A stretch of DNA of 64,000 nt from Adiantum capillus-veneris (GCA_014529385.2 CM043942.1:33144969-33208968); one strand, 5' to 3'. Shown: positions 47,553 through 59,656, counted from the stretch's first letter. Numbers and translations are program-made. The notes: generated by a model not told the origin, from the sequence alone.

Positions 47553-48096
47553 TCACGTGGTGTGAGTGGAGGTCATAAGTGACTCTTGATGCTCAAAAAT
47601 GGCTGAAATGAGCGTCACAATAGAGAGTCCACATCGTGGTTGGGAGAGGAAGGTATGTAGGGAGAGCTCATGGCTGAATATATGGGGAAAAGAGGACCTA
47701 ATGCGGTCAAAAGCTGAGCACTCAAGTAGTGTATGGTACTCACTTTCTCGCACTTGACGAGGGCATAAGGTGCAGAGTCGATGACACTCCTCGCTAGTGC
47801 CCCAACGTCCTATCTCGCAGCGTAGAGAATGGGAGCTAAGACGAATGGAGGAAATGGTGCTCAAGGATGTAGGGATGGGTTCGGTTACCTCGTTCGGAGA
47901 AGAAGAGAGGTTTGTAGTTTCGGGCAACGTGTGTGGTGTAATGGCTGAAGCAAGAACCTTTGGATTTCTCCCAAGCCGTGATACATTGGCGTTGTAAGAA
48001 GGCCTCATTAACTTGGGAGTCGATCGACGCATCCTTAACCAAGTGGCATGCATCCCATCTTCCAAACCATTTCTTGATGTCAAGCATCCACCCCAA
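47553..48096 (-). pseudogene. LINE 3' fragment (reverse transcriptase C-terminus)
   Basis: Two overlapping minus-strand frames form one decayed C-terminus. 48096-47836 has VNEAFLQRQCITAWEKSKGS; the frame then shifts to 48083-47553, with LRCEIGRWG, LCTLCPRQVRESEYHTLLEC and LSQPRCGLSIVTLI. The C-X2-C...E-x-H-x3-x-C arrangement (zf-RVT-like) after a GRW segment is typical of plant non-LTR retrotransposon ends. No poly(A) tail is evident. A truncated copy would retain this 3' end. Confidence 0.6.
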
Positions 48097-48270
48097 ACTT
48101 AGTATTTTTCTCTTGCATGTCTTTTGAACCTTTTGACTTGCTTCATATGCGATTGAGAGAGATTAAATGATGGAGAAAAAGGGCGAGCTATGGAGATTGA
48201 GAGAGAAATATGATGAGATACGATTAATTATGGCTTAATTAAGATTAGGCTAATAAGCTTGGGCTAAAAA

Positions 48271-48315
<45 letters not shown>

Positions 48316-48713
48316 TTTTGATGGACTTTAAAGTTTTGGGGAGAGAGAAAGCGATCCCGAAGGCTTCCTGCAGCTTTGCTACGATGGCCCAAAGAAAAAA
48401 AATGCAGTTATGGAAGTGTGGGAAAAAAACCTTGGAGGGCCTCTCTTTTCCCCCCTTTTGCATGCTAAGTCTTGTTTCTAAATTAGTTCCCAGTTTCTCT
48501 TTTCCTACCATTAGCAATATCGCTAGTGGAGGGCACAAGTACAAGCCCTTGCTGATGTGGCATGGCGATCGTGGACCTGCACAAAACTTTGATGAGAATG
48601 GGACCGAACGGTAGCGCCAAGGACTGCTGATCATTTTTCCTTCTTGCGCAACGTCGCTCGGGGGCCACCATGGTCCCTACAAGCTTTGCAAGAGGTGCTC
48701 GTTTCCCTGTTGG
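48097..48713. other. Unassigned, with a (GA)n tract
   Basis: (GA)n lies at 48270-48313. The 98-aa ORF at 48318 and its antisense partner have no features of a gene. Confidence 0.6.
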
Positions 48714-49137
48714 CTACTCGCTGCCATGGCCTCTCGTTTTCTCCTTCTTTTCACAATGAAAACCCTTCAAGTTTCTTTCTTTTAGGTGGCCATTGCAAGG
48801 CTTCAATTTGGGTGGCCACCCCTTTGGTGACCTTATTAGTTGCACCATTTTTGACATATATATCATCCAAGGCACCACATTTGGCGTGTGTATCACACAA
48901 GGCATACAATTCAACTGAAGCACTACCAAGTATTGTACACTTAGCATATATCTTGGCCAAAGCATTGCCAAAGCACCATATTAGGCACTCATAATGATAG
49001 TGTCGATACCCAGCTATCAATGCACTGCGCCAAGAGATGAAATTCCAAACAAGATACTCCGCGAGGACTTTTTCTACCGTATTCCAGAACATGGTTGAAG
49101 CTAAAACTCCCAGATGATGAGTTGATGAGGCGATCAA
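48714..49137 (-). pseudogene. PPR protein fragment
   Basis: Minus strand. VWNFISWRSALIAGY matches the core of plant-combinatorial PPR repeats (usually VVSW.ALIAGY). GNALAKIYAKC and DTHAKCGALDD match the following N-A-L-x-x-x-Y-A-K-C-G repeat. It is cut up by frameshifts and lacks full 35-residue units. Intact PPR proteins bind organellar RNA; this piece cannot. It was probably carried by a retroposed or captured copy. Confidence 0.55.
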
Positions 49138-50779
49138 AGTGGTTGAGAACTGGCCCCTGGTGAAACTTAAACTGGCAATATCTTGACAGCCAAAACTCTG
49201 GTTACGATCTACTAAAATACCAACATGCTCCTCAAAGTGAGCACTTCACGCCCATGCATTCATATCAACTTTAACACTTCATTAGCAGCTGTCCAATACG
49301 GTACTGATCTGCAATCGACTCAAAATTCAAACTGACATATAAGCTTTCTCACCATAGCTCCAATCAAAAAGCCATAAAGACAGGCCCGTAGAGCGCTTTT
49401 AGTATTGCAGTTCTAGTCCATAAACTCCCATCTGTGAGATCACTTCGACCATACTCTTTTTGTAGAATTATTAAAACAACGTCTAGCCCTTTAAAGCCAC
49501 ATCTAGTATACATTTAGCATTTAACATGCTTGTTATCAATCCCTTATTACTATTGAATAATCATATAGGATTCAAATAAACCTTATCTGCATCCCTTTGC
49601 TCATTTTCCCATCATGGAAGCGGAGCTACACAACAGCGTGTGTTATCGCATGCATTGAATTCCCTTCATTGCCACTACACGTCTTTTCAAACATAAAGAT
49701 CCTCATTTTTTGGATGGCCCAAATGAGCATCTTTATTTTTGGCTTGCAATTGCATCTTCAAAAGTGTACAAATAACAACATACTTCAAATTACATACTTC
49801 AATTTACAACAAACTTCAAATTACATAATACACCTTACCTGCATACTTTGAAGCACAAAAGAACTGCATACTTTGAAGCACAAAAGAACAATATTGTAAA
49901 TTAGTTATAAATAAAGCCAAAATTTCCAAATGAGTTTTATGTACAAATGAGGATTTGTTGTGCCATATTTGAACTAGTAAAGAGGACTACAAAATAGTTA
50001 TAAATTTAAGTCCTCCTCTTTCTCCTCCTACAACAACCAAAACCAAACTAGCTAAATCAATAATTCAAACTGATTATCACAATATTTAATGACTATACTT
50101 ACCGCTTGTAGAGATCCAATTGCAGAGTCTAATTTCTCACAAGAGATATAATTGCTTTCCAACAATTGTCACTAAGTGTCAAACTCTGTGTGTCAAATGT
50201 TTAATTTAATGATAAAATGTTTGACATTTTCTTTGTTCATGTTTATGAAAAGTATCATGCTCTCTGATTCTTTTTTGTAAAATAGAAAGAAGTAACCAAG
50301 TTTTTTTGGTAAAATAGAAAGAAGTACAAAAATTTAAATTTTTAAAGCACTGCATGATAATAGTATCTAGGTAGTGATAATAGCAGCAACATGTGTGTGT
50401 GTACGGTAATAACAACAATAATAGGTGCAGTTATATATGCGATAATATCAATGAATCTACAAAAAAACTCCTTCTCATTCCCCTCTCTTCTATTTTAATG
50501 CCATTCCATTTTGCACTCTCTCACTAAAAAACATGGTATAAATGATCGCGATAAACTTTGAGAAAGTTTTATAGTGTAGAAAGAGAATCTCATGGGGATA
50601 AACTGCAAAAAATGTGTATCATGTGAGGGTTTTTTAAAATTTCAAAGAGCTGTAAAATTACATTATGAGGATGGGATTTAAAATGGAATTTTGAAAAAAA
50701 CCCGTTGCATGTTTATGAAGAAAAAGGGGTTTAATTCATGATTAAGAGGGTGTAAATAGAATTTTTTTAAGAAGAGGAG
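49138..50779. other. Unassigned AT-rich sequence
   Basis: No gene or element recognised. A short duplication (TACTTTGAAGCACAAAAGAAC) occurs at 49845 and 49868, and a repeated GTAAAATAGAAAGAAGTA at ~50277 and 50310. Confidence 0.5.
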
Positions 50780-50890
50780 ACCTAAATAACCTTTCTATCA
50801 CCAAACTAAGGTAGATTGGTTATCCCAATCCCTCCATAGTAGCACATCTTCAGTTCATTGACGGATAGTAGATCGTTGAGGTCTCTTGAG
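50780..50890 (+). repeat. Stray copy of the ~100-bp repeat found in CACTA 5' regions
   Basis: ACCTTTCTATCACC..GGTAGATTGGTTATCCC..TCTTCAGTTCATTGACGG resembles 40086-40178 and 40284-40374 in CACTA1 and the inverted copy 58205-58300 in CACTA2. Flanking GAGGTCTCTTGAGAT and a TGTGTGT stretch also match, so it may be a CACTA fragment instead of an independent short element. Confidence 0.6.
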
Positions 50891-51254
50891 ATTGTGCCTA
50901 TGACATGAGAAGTTTTCTTCTCATGGATGTGTGTGTGTTCTAGTAACAATATAACATAAACACCAATGAATCCTTTCAAACTACAAGTGACACTAGAAAC
51001 TATGTTAATGAAAAGGTGGTACAATTCCCATTCATAGTACAAAACGGACTTTATACACAAGTACAAGAGAGTTAAGAGCCTGAAGATATATAAATCCACC
51101 ATCTTCAAGCCAAGGAACTTTGAAAACCATAGTTGAGAAGGTAACCCTCACCTGCACCCATGGAAACAACACAACTTTTAGTTAGCATTGGTAGCATATG
51201 CAGGTGATGCATGGGTATCCCACATGTTATAGATGTCACCCAACTAAATTGATT

Positions 51255-51527
51255 TCAAAGATAAATAATAAGAAAGGTGAAGCTACTCAAATATTCAGAG
51301 ATGGTTTCATTTACAAGGGAAAATTTTTTTGGAGCTCCTTTTGCTTTGCAAGATCTCATGAGATAAGGCCAGAGACGAATTTTATGAGGCAATTTAGCCT
51401 CGAAGTGGGCCACATATACCTGTTTCTTGACTTTACAGAGTTTGGCATTAATTGCCTCTCTTTTTTCAGGGTAAGTGACAATGCTCATACGTGCAGTCAA
51501 TCTATACTTTGGAGTCATCTGTAACAT
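51255..51527 (-). CDS. Possible isolated exon(s), unknown
   Basis: On the minus strand a good acceptor (TTTTTATGTTACAG) precedes an ATG-led frame starting MTPKYRLTARMSIVTYPEKR. CAG|GTATAT about 100 bp later could be a donor. The frame stays open to 51255 (90 codons). No domain recognised, and both neighbours are non-coding. Confidence 0.2.
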   Translation of the reverse strand: MLQMTPKYRLTARMSIVTYPEKREAINAKLCKVKKQVYVAHFEAKLPHKIRLWPYLMRSCKAKGAPKKFSLVNETISEYLSSFTFLIIYL

Positions 51528-52814
51528 AAAAAGATGTTAGTAAGTAATTTTTACACTTCCCTAGACAGAGTCAAAACCACATGTAAGGTAGTAAGTATAA
51601 GTACAACATATAGATGGGATATTCCGTGGTTCCACATTTGTTCCAAAATCTAGGGAAGAGAGTCACCATGGTCCATAACCTCGATGTAATAAGAAACCAT
51701 TCACAGCCTCATGATCGATTGATTTACAACCATACCTACCATTATCCACAACCTTACAAAACCATACTCTGAACCATATTTGGCCACAATCCGTCATAAC
51801 CCTGTTTCACAACCAACCATTTAAACCATGTACAACCAAGTTGAGCAGTTTTACAAGGGATCACAACACTAAAACGACATAGACCATACTTGAGCAAGAA
51901 TAGTAAGCTCGGTACAAAACCCAAAAGCTCATCAACAATAGAATACCGGCTGCGACAGCTTTTAAAACAAATACTAGGCCGTAGTTTTTCACCCACAAGT
52001 AGGTCAACCCTACCATATCCCTAGGGTCCTTCACCAAGTGTTAAGAAGGACTTCAATCATTTTTTTAACACAAAAAATAGAAAATTCAAGGCAACATTCA
52101 TCCAGTATTGCAAGAGGATACCTCCATTCAATGATTTTTTCTTAAAAATGTGCCTATGATAGGATCGTATATATGCTAGGCCGCTATTTTCCACCCCTTT
52201 TCCACCCCACGAGTAGGTCAACCCTACCATATAGGGTCCTTCACCAAGTGTTAATAATAACTTCAATCATTATTTTTAGCTTTTTAAGGCAACATTCATC
52301 TAGTATTGCAAGACGATACCTCCTTTCAATGATTAAACAAACCATACCTATGACAGGACCGTATATATGCATCGACAAAAAACCTTACACTTGAAAGCGA
52401 ATCACAAAACCAAATCCGTAGATACCAAACGGGTGCACTTCTTCATGCTTATGATTCATCAATAAATTGAAAGAATTTCCTAAAGGTGAGTAAACCAACA
52501 ATGCCGTAGACACAAAAAGCTCAGTAGAAGTTGCCATTCATGTAACATTACAGTATATGCATGAGGAATATTACCATAACATCAAGTGAAACACACCACA
52601 CAATACAGACAATAGTCTATAACAATGCCATAAGTCACTCGAGATTGAGTCGGAGCATCAAACTCCACAATAGCCTGCTTATCCTTGCCTTTTGCCATAT
52701 AGCCGACTACTTAACGCTACACCCTTGCGGGTAAAACCCTCACAATCCCAATGTACACAAGTACACACACACTCTTTAGAAACACACAGTACCAATGTTA
52801 AGTGAGCATGGAAG
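51528..52814. repeat. Unassigned region with a ~210-bp tandem duplication
   Basis: 51985-52180 and 52196-52372 are diverged copies: both hold GTAGGTCAACCCTACCATA, GGGTCCTTCACCAAGTGTTA, GGCAACATTCATC and a GTATATATGC end. 52373-52814 shows no feature; TSD-like GGAAG (52810-52814) precedes copia D. Confidence 0.7.
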
Positions 52815-53042
52815 TGTTGGGATTAAAACCCAAGTGGCCTCTTATACGGATATGGCCGGCCGGCCGCCTAACTCACTTACCTCTGACTCTTTGTATATAC
52901 TCACTTGTACTTTTGTGGATAATAAGGTTTTGGGAGATAACCCTTCAAACGACTTCTTTGCGTAATGTGTAAGTTCTCTGTGTATCTGTGTGTGTGTGTG
53001 TGCATGTGTGAGAGTCGATCCACGCTCCGCTCCGCGACTTCA
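52815..53042 (+). mobile_element. 5' LTR of copia D
   Basis: 228 bp, TGTTGGG...CTTCA, immediately followed by a primer site. GTATATAC at 52893 could be the TATA element. Contains the near-palindrome GGCCGGCCGGCC (52855-52866) and a short TG run. The 3' LTR is not in the window, so the edges rest on the TG/CA ends and the primer site. Confidence 0.8.
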
Positions 53043-53044
53043 AT

Positions 53045-53057
53045 TGGTATCAAAGCC
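53045..53057 (+). promoter_or_regulatory. Primer binding site of copia D
   Basis: TGGTATCAAAGCC, one base from TGGTATCAGAGCC, the well-known site for initiator methionine tRNA in plant copia elements. Confidence 0.88.
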
Positions 53058-54106
53058 GAGGTTCAGTGCATTTTTTTGCGTAATCGCGTGCACGCACTTT
53101 TCAGGTAGATTCTGGATCCGGAGCTTGGAAATTCATAGTCGGCGTTTCGGGAGCATTTCCTGCAGGTGACCTGCCGTTTCACCCCCCTTTCAAAGCCGTT
53201 TATGCCATCAGTATTTTGTTCTGAGCACTACATCAGAAGATAGGTTTCAGCCGCAAAGAAACCTGTGTTGTGTAGATTGGAAAGTAGGAGGTGGTCGGCA
53301 TCAATATCGGCATCGACATACATCACTCATTCGTCTTCAAAGCATCATCTATAGACTAGGTACACATATATATCATCAGATATATATACTGCAGTCTGCA
53401 TTGCTACTTCTTGTGCTTGCCAGGTTCCATGGGAGGTGTGGCCATACGACGGCTTGACACCACTGGCATGTATTGCAGATTGATGTACTGTGATTGTGGA
53501 TCTGCTAGTTGTGAGTCACGCTAGCAGACAAACCGTCGCAGCGGTCATAGGACAGTGATTGGTCTATTGTAGGATGTATGGGAGTTCTGGGCAATTTGCT
53601 GAGCCATCTGTGAGGGTCGTGTGTGAGGTTTTTTGAAGCCGAGCACTGGGGGCTGGGTTACCCAGTGTGAGGTGGATTAGGTTGCTGGAGTTCCCCTCTA
53701 CACGCACCCTCTTCGGTGACTTTTATCCCATAGGATGATGACTTTGTGTAGACACTGGATTGCATCTTATGCGTCAGGCCGTTGAGGCATTGTTTAGGGT
53801 TCAGTCTTGAGATAGATACATGTTCTGTCATCGCCCAGACAGGAGATAGTTCATGCTTACAGGATACCATATTACAGAGATTTTCAGATTTGTCATTGGT
53901 CAGCTATTTATGATTGTTTTTTGAGCTATCTTTTGGTTCCTAGAGCTCAGTTTATAGGGGAGACTCTGTCAAAATTTTTCAAAATATTGACAGTTCCTGA
54001 GGAGAGGTGTTCAGCTTGTTGTTTATAGCTTGTTTACTGTGTACATAGGCCAGTTTACTGGGGAAACTCTGTCGGATTTTTCCCAGAAGTAAACAGTTTG
54101 GCAGAT
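53058..54106 (+). other. Leader of copia D
   Basis: No ORF. Close to gag it carries two copies, about 100 bp apart, of a phrase AGTTTAYWGGGGARACTCTGTC followed by a T-rich run (53949 and 54052). A third relative lies in the leader of copia E. Confidence 0.7.
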
Positions 54107-55054
54107 ATGGCATCTTCTCAAAGTGAGACTCTTTACAACATAAAGAAGCTGGATGGCACAAACTTTTTATTCTGGAAGAAGCAGATTTGACAGGTTTTGG
54201 TGCAGAAAAAACAAGTGAATCCACTGAAGCTCAAAGGGGAGAGACCAGAAGGTATGGCTGAAGATGAGTGGGAAGAGCTTGATGAGTTAGCTTGTTCCAC
54301 AATCATGCTGACACTGACAGAAAATGTTTACTTCAATGTAGCAGAAGAGACTACAGCGTATGGCATATGGCAAAAGCTATGTGGTATGTACGAGAAACAA
54401 AGTGCTGCTTCTCAGATTTACTGGCTCAAGAAATTGGTGGATTTGAAGATGAAGGAAGGGACAGCCATGTCAAATCATCTCAATAAATTTCACACAATTT
54501 TCAGTCAGTTAACAGCACAGGAGATAGTCTTTCTAGATTCAGTGAAGGCTATGTTTCTCTTAATCACTTTGCCAGATAGTTGGGATACTTTTCATACAAC
54601 GCTAAGTAATTCTGTCACGCCAGAAGGTCTTACAAGTGCCAATGTAGAAGGCAGCTTGCTCACAGAGGAAGTGAACAGGAAAAACATTGACAAAGGCAAA
54701 GGCAATAGTGCTTTGGTCATTCGAGGGAGACAACAATTTAAAGAGAAGAAGGGTAAGAAGGCACAAAACCGAAGTAAGTCTCGTGACTCGAAGTCAAAGG
54801 ATGACATAGAATGCTACCATTGTGGTAAGAAGGGTCACATGAAGAGAGACTGTACGAAGTGGAAACAAGAAAAAGGCAAAACAAAGAGTTCTGAGCAAGA
54901 TGAAAAGAAGAGCTCAGTGAAGATTGAAGAGGTGAATGTCACAGGATCTGGTTCAGACAGTGATTCTGGTATAGCAGCTGGTGACATCTTCCTCACAAGC
55001 AATCTTGATTCTATTTTCTTGACTGTAGAGGATGGACATGCTATGAGTGATTGA
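54107..55054 (+). pseudogene. Copia D gag
   Basis: ATG 54107 opens MASSQSETLYNIKKLDGTNF. A TGA at 54188 (where tryptophan is expected: KKQI*Q) breaks it, then the same frame continues to TGA 55052. It has the UBN2-type capsid (YGIWQKLCGMYEKQSAAS, LNKFHTIFSQL) and a CCHC knuckle CYHCGKKGHMKRDC near 54812, then an acidic linker. This would form the particle and bind RNA. Confidence 0.92.
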
Positions 55055-57376
55055 ATTATCGACTCAGGGGCATCTTTACATGTTTCTCCGCACAAAGAGT
55101 GGTTTACATCATATGTGGCTACTAAAGATTATGTCAGACTTGGCAATGAGCAGGTTTGTGACATACTTGGAGTGGGAGATGTGCAGTTGAAGTTTCAGAA
55201 TGGCTCTTCTTTATGGCTCAAGAATGTCAGACATGTTCCAACAATCCGAAAGAGCTTGATCAATATAGGGAAGTTGGATGATGCGGGTTATGTGACAGTT
55301 TTTGGGAACAACGCTTGGAAGATCTCCAAAGGTTCGATGACTGTAGCACATGGTAGCAAGTCAGAAACTCTGTACACGTTACATGTTTCAGAGGTTAAAA
55401 ACCATGTAATTAATGTGATTGAGCAGCCAAGTGTGTCACTGTGGCATCGTAGGCTGGGACATATGTCAAAAAGAGGAATGGAAATACTTTCTCATTATGG
55501 TTATTTGCCTGGATTTTCATTTCAAGATTTTGAGTTTTGTGAGCATTGTGTTTATGGTAAGCAAACACAGGAACCACACAGATCAAAGAGGAATCGTAGG
55601 GAGGAACGGTTAGCTCTTATGCACAATGATCTATGCGGACCAATGCCTAGTTTGTCACTAGGGGGAGCAGCGTACTTTTGTACATTCATAGATGACTATT
55701 CTTGCAAAGTATGGGTTTACTTCTTGAAGCACAAGTATGAGGTGCTCAAGGTCTTTAAGACATTCTTGCAGCTTGTGGAGAATCAGAGTGGTCACAAGCC
55801 GAAGTGCTTGAGAAATGACAATGGTGGAGAGTACGTTTCCAAAGCTTTTCAAGACTTTTGTGAAGCAAAAGGGATAAAGCGGGAACTTACTGCACCATAC
55901 AATCCTTCACAAAATGGAGTTGAAGAACGTATGAATAGGACCATACAAGAGAAGGTCAGAAGCATGTTGTCAAATGCTGAGTTGCCTGATGGAATTTGAG
56001 CGAAAGCAGTGGCTACAGCAGTCCATTTGATCAACAGGTCTCCTAGTAGGGTTCTGGATAAGAGTGCAGTGGCTGAGATGCTATGGACAGGCAAGGCACC
56101 TTCGTATAAGCATCTCAGAGTCTTTGGTTGTGAAGCTTATAGCCATATTCCTAAGGAGTTTAGGAATACGTTAGAACCAAAGAGCAAGAAGTGTATATTT
56201 CTTGGCTATGGAGAATCGGGCGAGATGGGTTACCGGCTTTGGGATCCTGAGTCCAAAAAAGTTATTCGTAGCAATGATGTGCATTTCAATGAAGCCAAGT
56301 TTACGCTAAGCCAGGGAAGACAGAGGAGATCAGAAGAGTTGTCTTCAGGGAAGATGGGCCTAGTGCTAGCACATCAAGACAGCATGGTTAGGCTCAGGAA
56401 CAGCCTATAGTGGCTAGAGAGGCAGAATCAGTTGTGGTGAGACGTTCTGAGCGTGTCTCCAAACCACCTGATCGTTATGTGCCATCTCTAAATTATGTCA
56501 TGCTCACAGATTGCGGAGAACCATCTTGTTACAAGGAAGCATTACAAGTGGTTGACTCGAAAAAATGGCAGTTGGCCATGCAGTCAGAGATGACAGCTTT
56601 GCATAAAAACCAGACATGGAAGCTAGCTAAATTACCACAGGGCAAAAAGGCTCTACCTTGTAAATGGGTTTACAGGTATAAGATCACGGCTCATGATAGT
56701 GAGCCAAAGTACAAAGCAAGGCTTGTTGCCAAGGGCTTTAAGCAAGAACAAGGCATTGACTTTGATGAAGTCTTATCTCCAGTGGTCAAGATGACTACAT
56801 TGAGATGCTTTCTTGCATTGGTTGCTATATTGGATTTGGTGTTGTACCAAATGGATGTCAAGACAACGTTCTTGCATGGTGATTTAGATGTGGAAATTTA
56901 CATGCAGCAGCCAGAAGGGTTTGTTGAGAAAGGCAAGGAAGATTTGGTATGCCAGTTGTTAAAGAGTCTTTATGGCTTAAAAAAATCACCGAGGGCATGG
57001 TACCATAAGTTCCACAAGTTTATGCTTTCTCAAGGCTACAAACGTAGTGAGTTCGATCAGTGTCTATATACAAAGAAGGCTAAGGATGGAAGTTGGTTGA
57101 TCCTTATTTTGTATGTGGATGACATGTTGATTGCTGGAAAACACTTGGAAGAAATTTCAGCTTTGAAGTCAAAGATGGAAAAATCGTTTGACATGAAAGA
57201 CATGGGTGAGGCAAGTCATATACTTGGTATGCGCATTGAGAGAGACAGATCAAAGAAGTTGATTTGGTTATCTCAAACAGAGTATATTGACAAGGTTTTG
57301 CAACGTTTCAATATGGAGAAGGGAAAGGCATTGAGTGTTCCATTGCCACCATATGTGAAACTTAGCAAACAAGATT
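55055..57376 (+). pseudogene. Copia D pol: protease, integrase, reverse transcriptase
   Basis: Protease IDSGASLHVS (intact DSGA) comes right after the TGA at 55052. The integrase zinc finger is HRRLGHMS...CEHCVYGK; the core has DDYSCKVWVYF, NDNGGEYVS and ERMNRTI, i.e. D, D and E in place. TGA at 55997, a frameshift near 56305 and a TAG near 56388 follow. RT (frame from 56410) has KWVYRYKI, ARLVAKGFKQ, QMDVKTTFLHGDL and the catalytic YVDDMLIAG (~57113). It ends at KLSKQDS where CACTA2 inserts. A few lesions would explain its silence; otherwise domains are well kept. Confidence 0.93.
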
Positions 57377-57402
57377 CACTACAAGAGGCTATTCATATTA
57401 GC

Positions 57403-57505
57403 GACGCTCACACAGCGACGCTCAAAAAAAATAAATCCCGGCGTCGTTATGAGCGTCGCAAATTTACAAAGAAATTTGCGACGCTCATAGCGATGCCGGC
57501 TGGGC
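57403..57505 (+). repeat. CACTA2 5' subterminal repeats with a long palindrome
   Basis: Copies of GCGACGCTCA in both orientations. ATGAGCGTCGCAAATTT (57449-57465) is followed, after 6 bp, by its exact reverse complement (57472-57488). With two mismatches the pairing extends outward to ~57438-57499. These are likely binding sites for the element's own proteins. Confidence 0.88.
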
Positions 57506-57586
57506 TAAAAAAATAACCGAGCGCGCCCAAAAGCTCAGATCTCAGATCTGAGTTTTTTGGCGCCCTCAAGCAAGGAGCAGGTAACG

Positions 57587-57587
<1 letters not shown>

Positions 57588-57634
<47 letters not shown>

Positions 57635-57671
57635 CTTCTCCACACACACACACACACACACACACCACACA

Positions 57672-57743
<72 letters not shown>

Positions 57744-57862
57744 AGAGGAAGGAGAGCCAGGTATGCTCCTTCCCTCTCCTCATTCTCATGTTCCCTTCCC
57801 CTCTTTCTCTCTCCCTCTCTCTCTTTCTCTCACACACACATACACACACACACATAGTGTTT

Positions 57863-57918
<56 letters not shown>
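57588..57918. repeat. (CT)n, (CA)n and (GA)n microsatellites in CACTA2
   Basis: CT run 57588-57632, CA run ~57640-57740 with two single breaks, GA run ~57866-57918, around the same GGTATGCTCCTTCCCTCTCC segment found (inverted) in CACTA1. Confidence 0.95.
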
Positions 57919-57922
<4 letters not shown>

Positions 57923-58204
57923 AACAAAAACAAAAACGCACACACACATACATAAACAAAGAATGCACACACACATTGAGAGAGGAAAAGAGAGAGAGAG
58001 CATGCATAAACAAAAAACGCACGCATTGAGAGAGGAAAAGAGAGAGAGAACATGCATAAACAAAAAACGCACACATTGAGAGAGGAAAAGAGAGGAAAAC
58101 ATGCATACGATCCAAAAAACGAAAACATTGAGAGAGAGGAGAAGAGAGAGAAGAGACTAATTTAACGTCGTAGGAAACTAATTAAAATTAAAGACCTAAA
58201 GATC

Positions 58205-58300
58205 TAGCCGACGAGGAGTTGAACTCAAGACCTATTATTCAAGAGGGAAATGGCATAATCAATCTATCATACTTGGCATGGGTGTATAGAAAGGTTATAC
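58205..58300 (-). repeat. ~100-bp CACTA 5' region repeat, single copy
   Basis: Inverted relative to the two CACTA1 copies: CGACGAGGAGTTGAACTCAAG ... GAAAGGTTATACCATTT. CACTA1 has this unit twice in tandem, CACTA2 once. Confidence 0.75.
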
Positions 58301-58512
58301 CATTTATCTCTTTTTATTGGCACACACATCCACACTACGCGCACACACACAAGAAGAGAGAGTTATAACGTCGTAGGAAACTATCTTAAAAGACGTTAAA
58401 GATTAGGTTATATGTAGACTTACATTAAATTAGATTTAGGTTTATTTTTAACTAGATTTACGTTTATTTACGCTAGATTTAGATTTACGTTATATTAGAT
58501 TAGATTTAGGTC

Positions 58513-58822
58513 TCCATAGACTGCGATGCCTGCATGAAGGGGGTGAAGAAAGCCCTCAATGGAATATAGGGTATATTGCTGCCTTCACTCATGGTGGCTC
58601 CGTCGATCCAAAAGTACTGGTGAAATGTCTTCAGAAGATAGGGAAGAAGGTGGATCTTCAGGGCGGCAAGAGTCACTACATCCCTGACACAATGACCATC
58701 TAGACAACCTCTAGTCATTCAACAGCAACTTCAAAGTTAGTAACAAGAGCAAGAACGGTCTAAAGGGCCAATTGCTATCGTCAGATGTGGATGGAGATGA
58801 GGCAGCGTCACCGCCAAGTTAA
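58513..58822 (+). pseudogene. Captured HMA-domain (copper/metal-chaperone-like) gene fragment
   Basis: Three short frames in order resemble a plant heavy-metal-associated isoprenylated protein. DCDACMKGVKKALNGI (58519 on) is the metal-binding C-x2-C plus helix 1. GSVDPKVLVKCLQKIGKKVD (near 58600) is the strand-3/helix-2 end of an HMA fold. SDVDGDEAASPPS precedes a stop (58820). Frameshifts separate them and one TAG follows helix 1. CACTA1 lacks this segment. It sits between two AT-rich CACTA repeats (TTAGATTTAGGTTTA). CACTA elements are known to capture gene fragments. No function is expected as it stands. Confidence 0.6.

Positions 58823-59656
<834 letters not shown>

Larger units (their letters stand above)
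52815..57376 (+). mobile_element. Copia retrotransposon D (3' end cut off by CACTA2)
   Basis: 5' LTR, methionine-type primer site, leader, then a gag-pol frame in the copia order gag-protease-integrase-RT. Translation stops at 57376, where the CACTACAAGAGG end of CACTA2 begins. The rest of RT/RNase H and the 3' LTR must lie beyond CACTA2, outside the window. Confidence 0.92.

Noticed and set aside
48318-48614. 98-aa ORF as a host gene
   Set aside because: Antisense ORFs of equal length overlap it and there is no domain or splice context.
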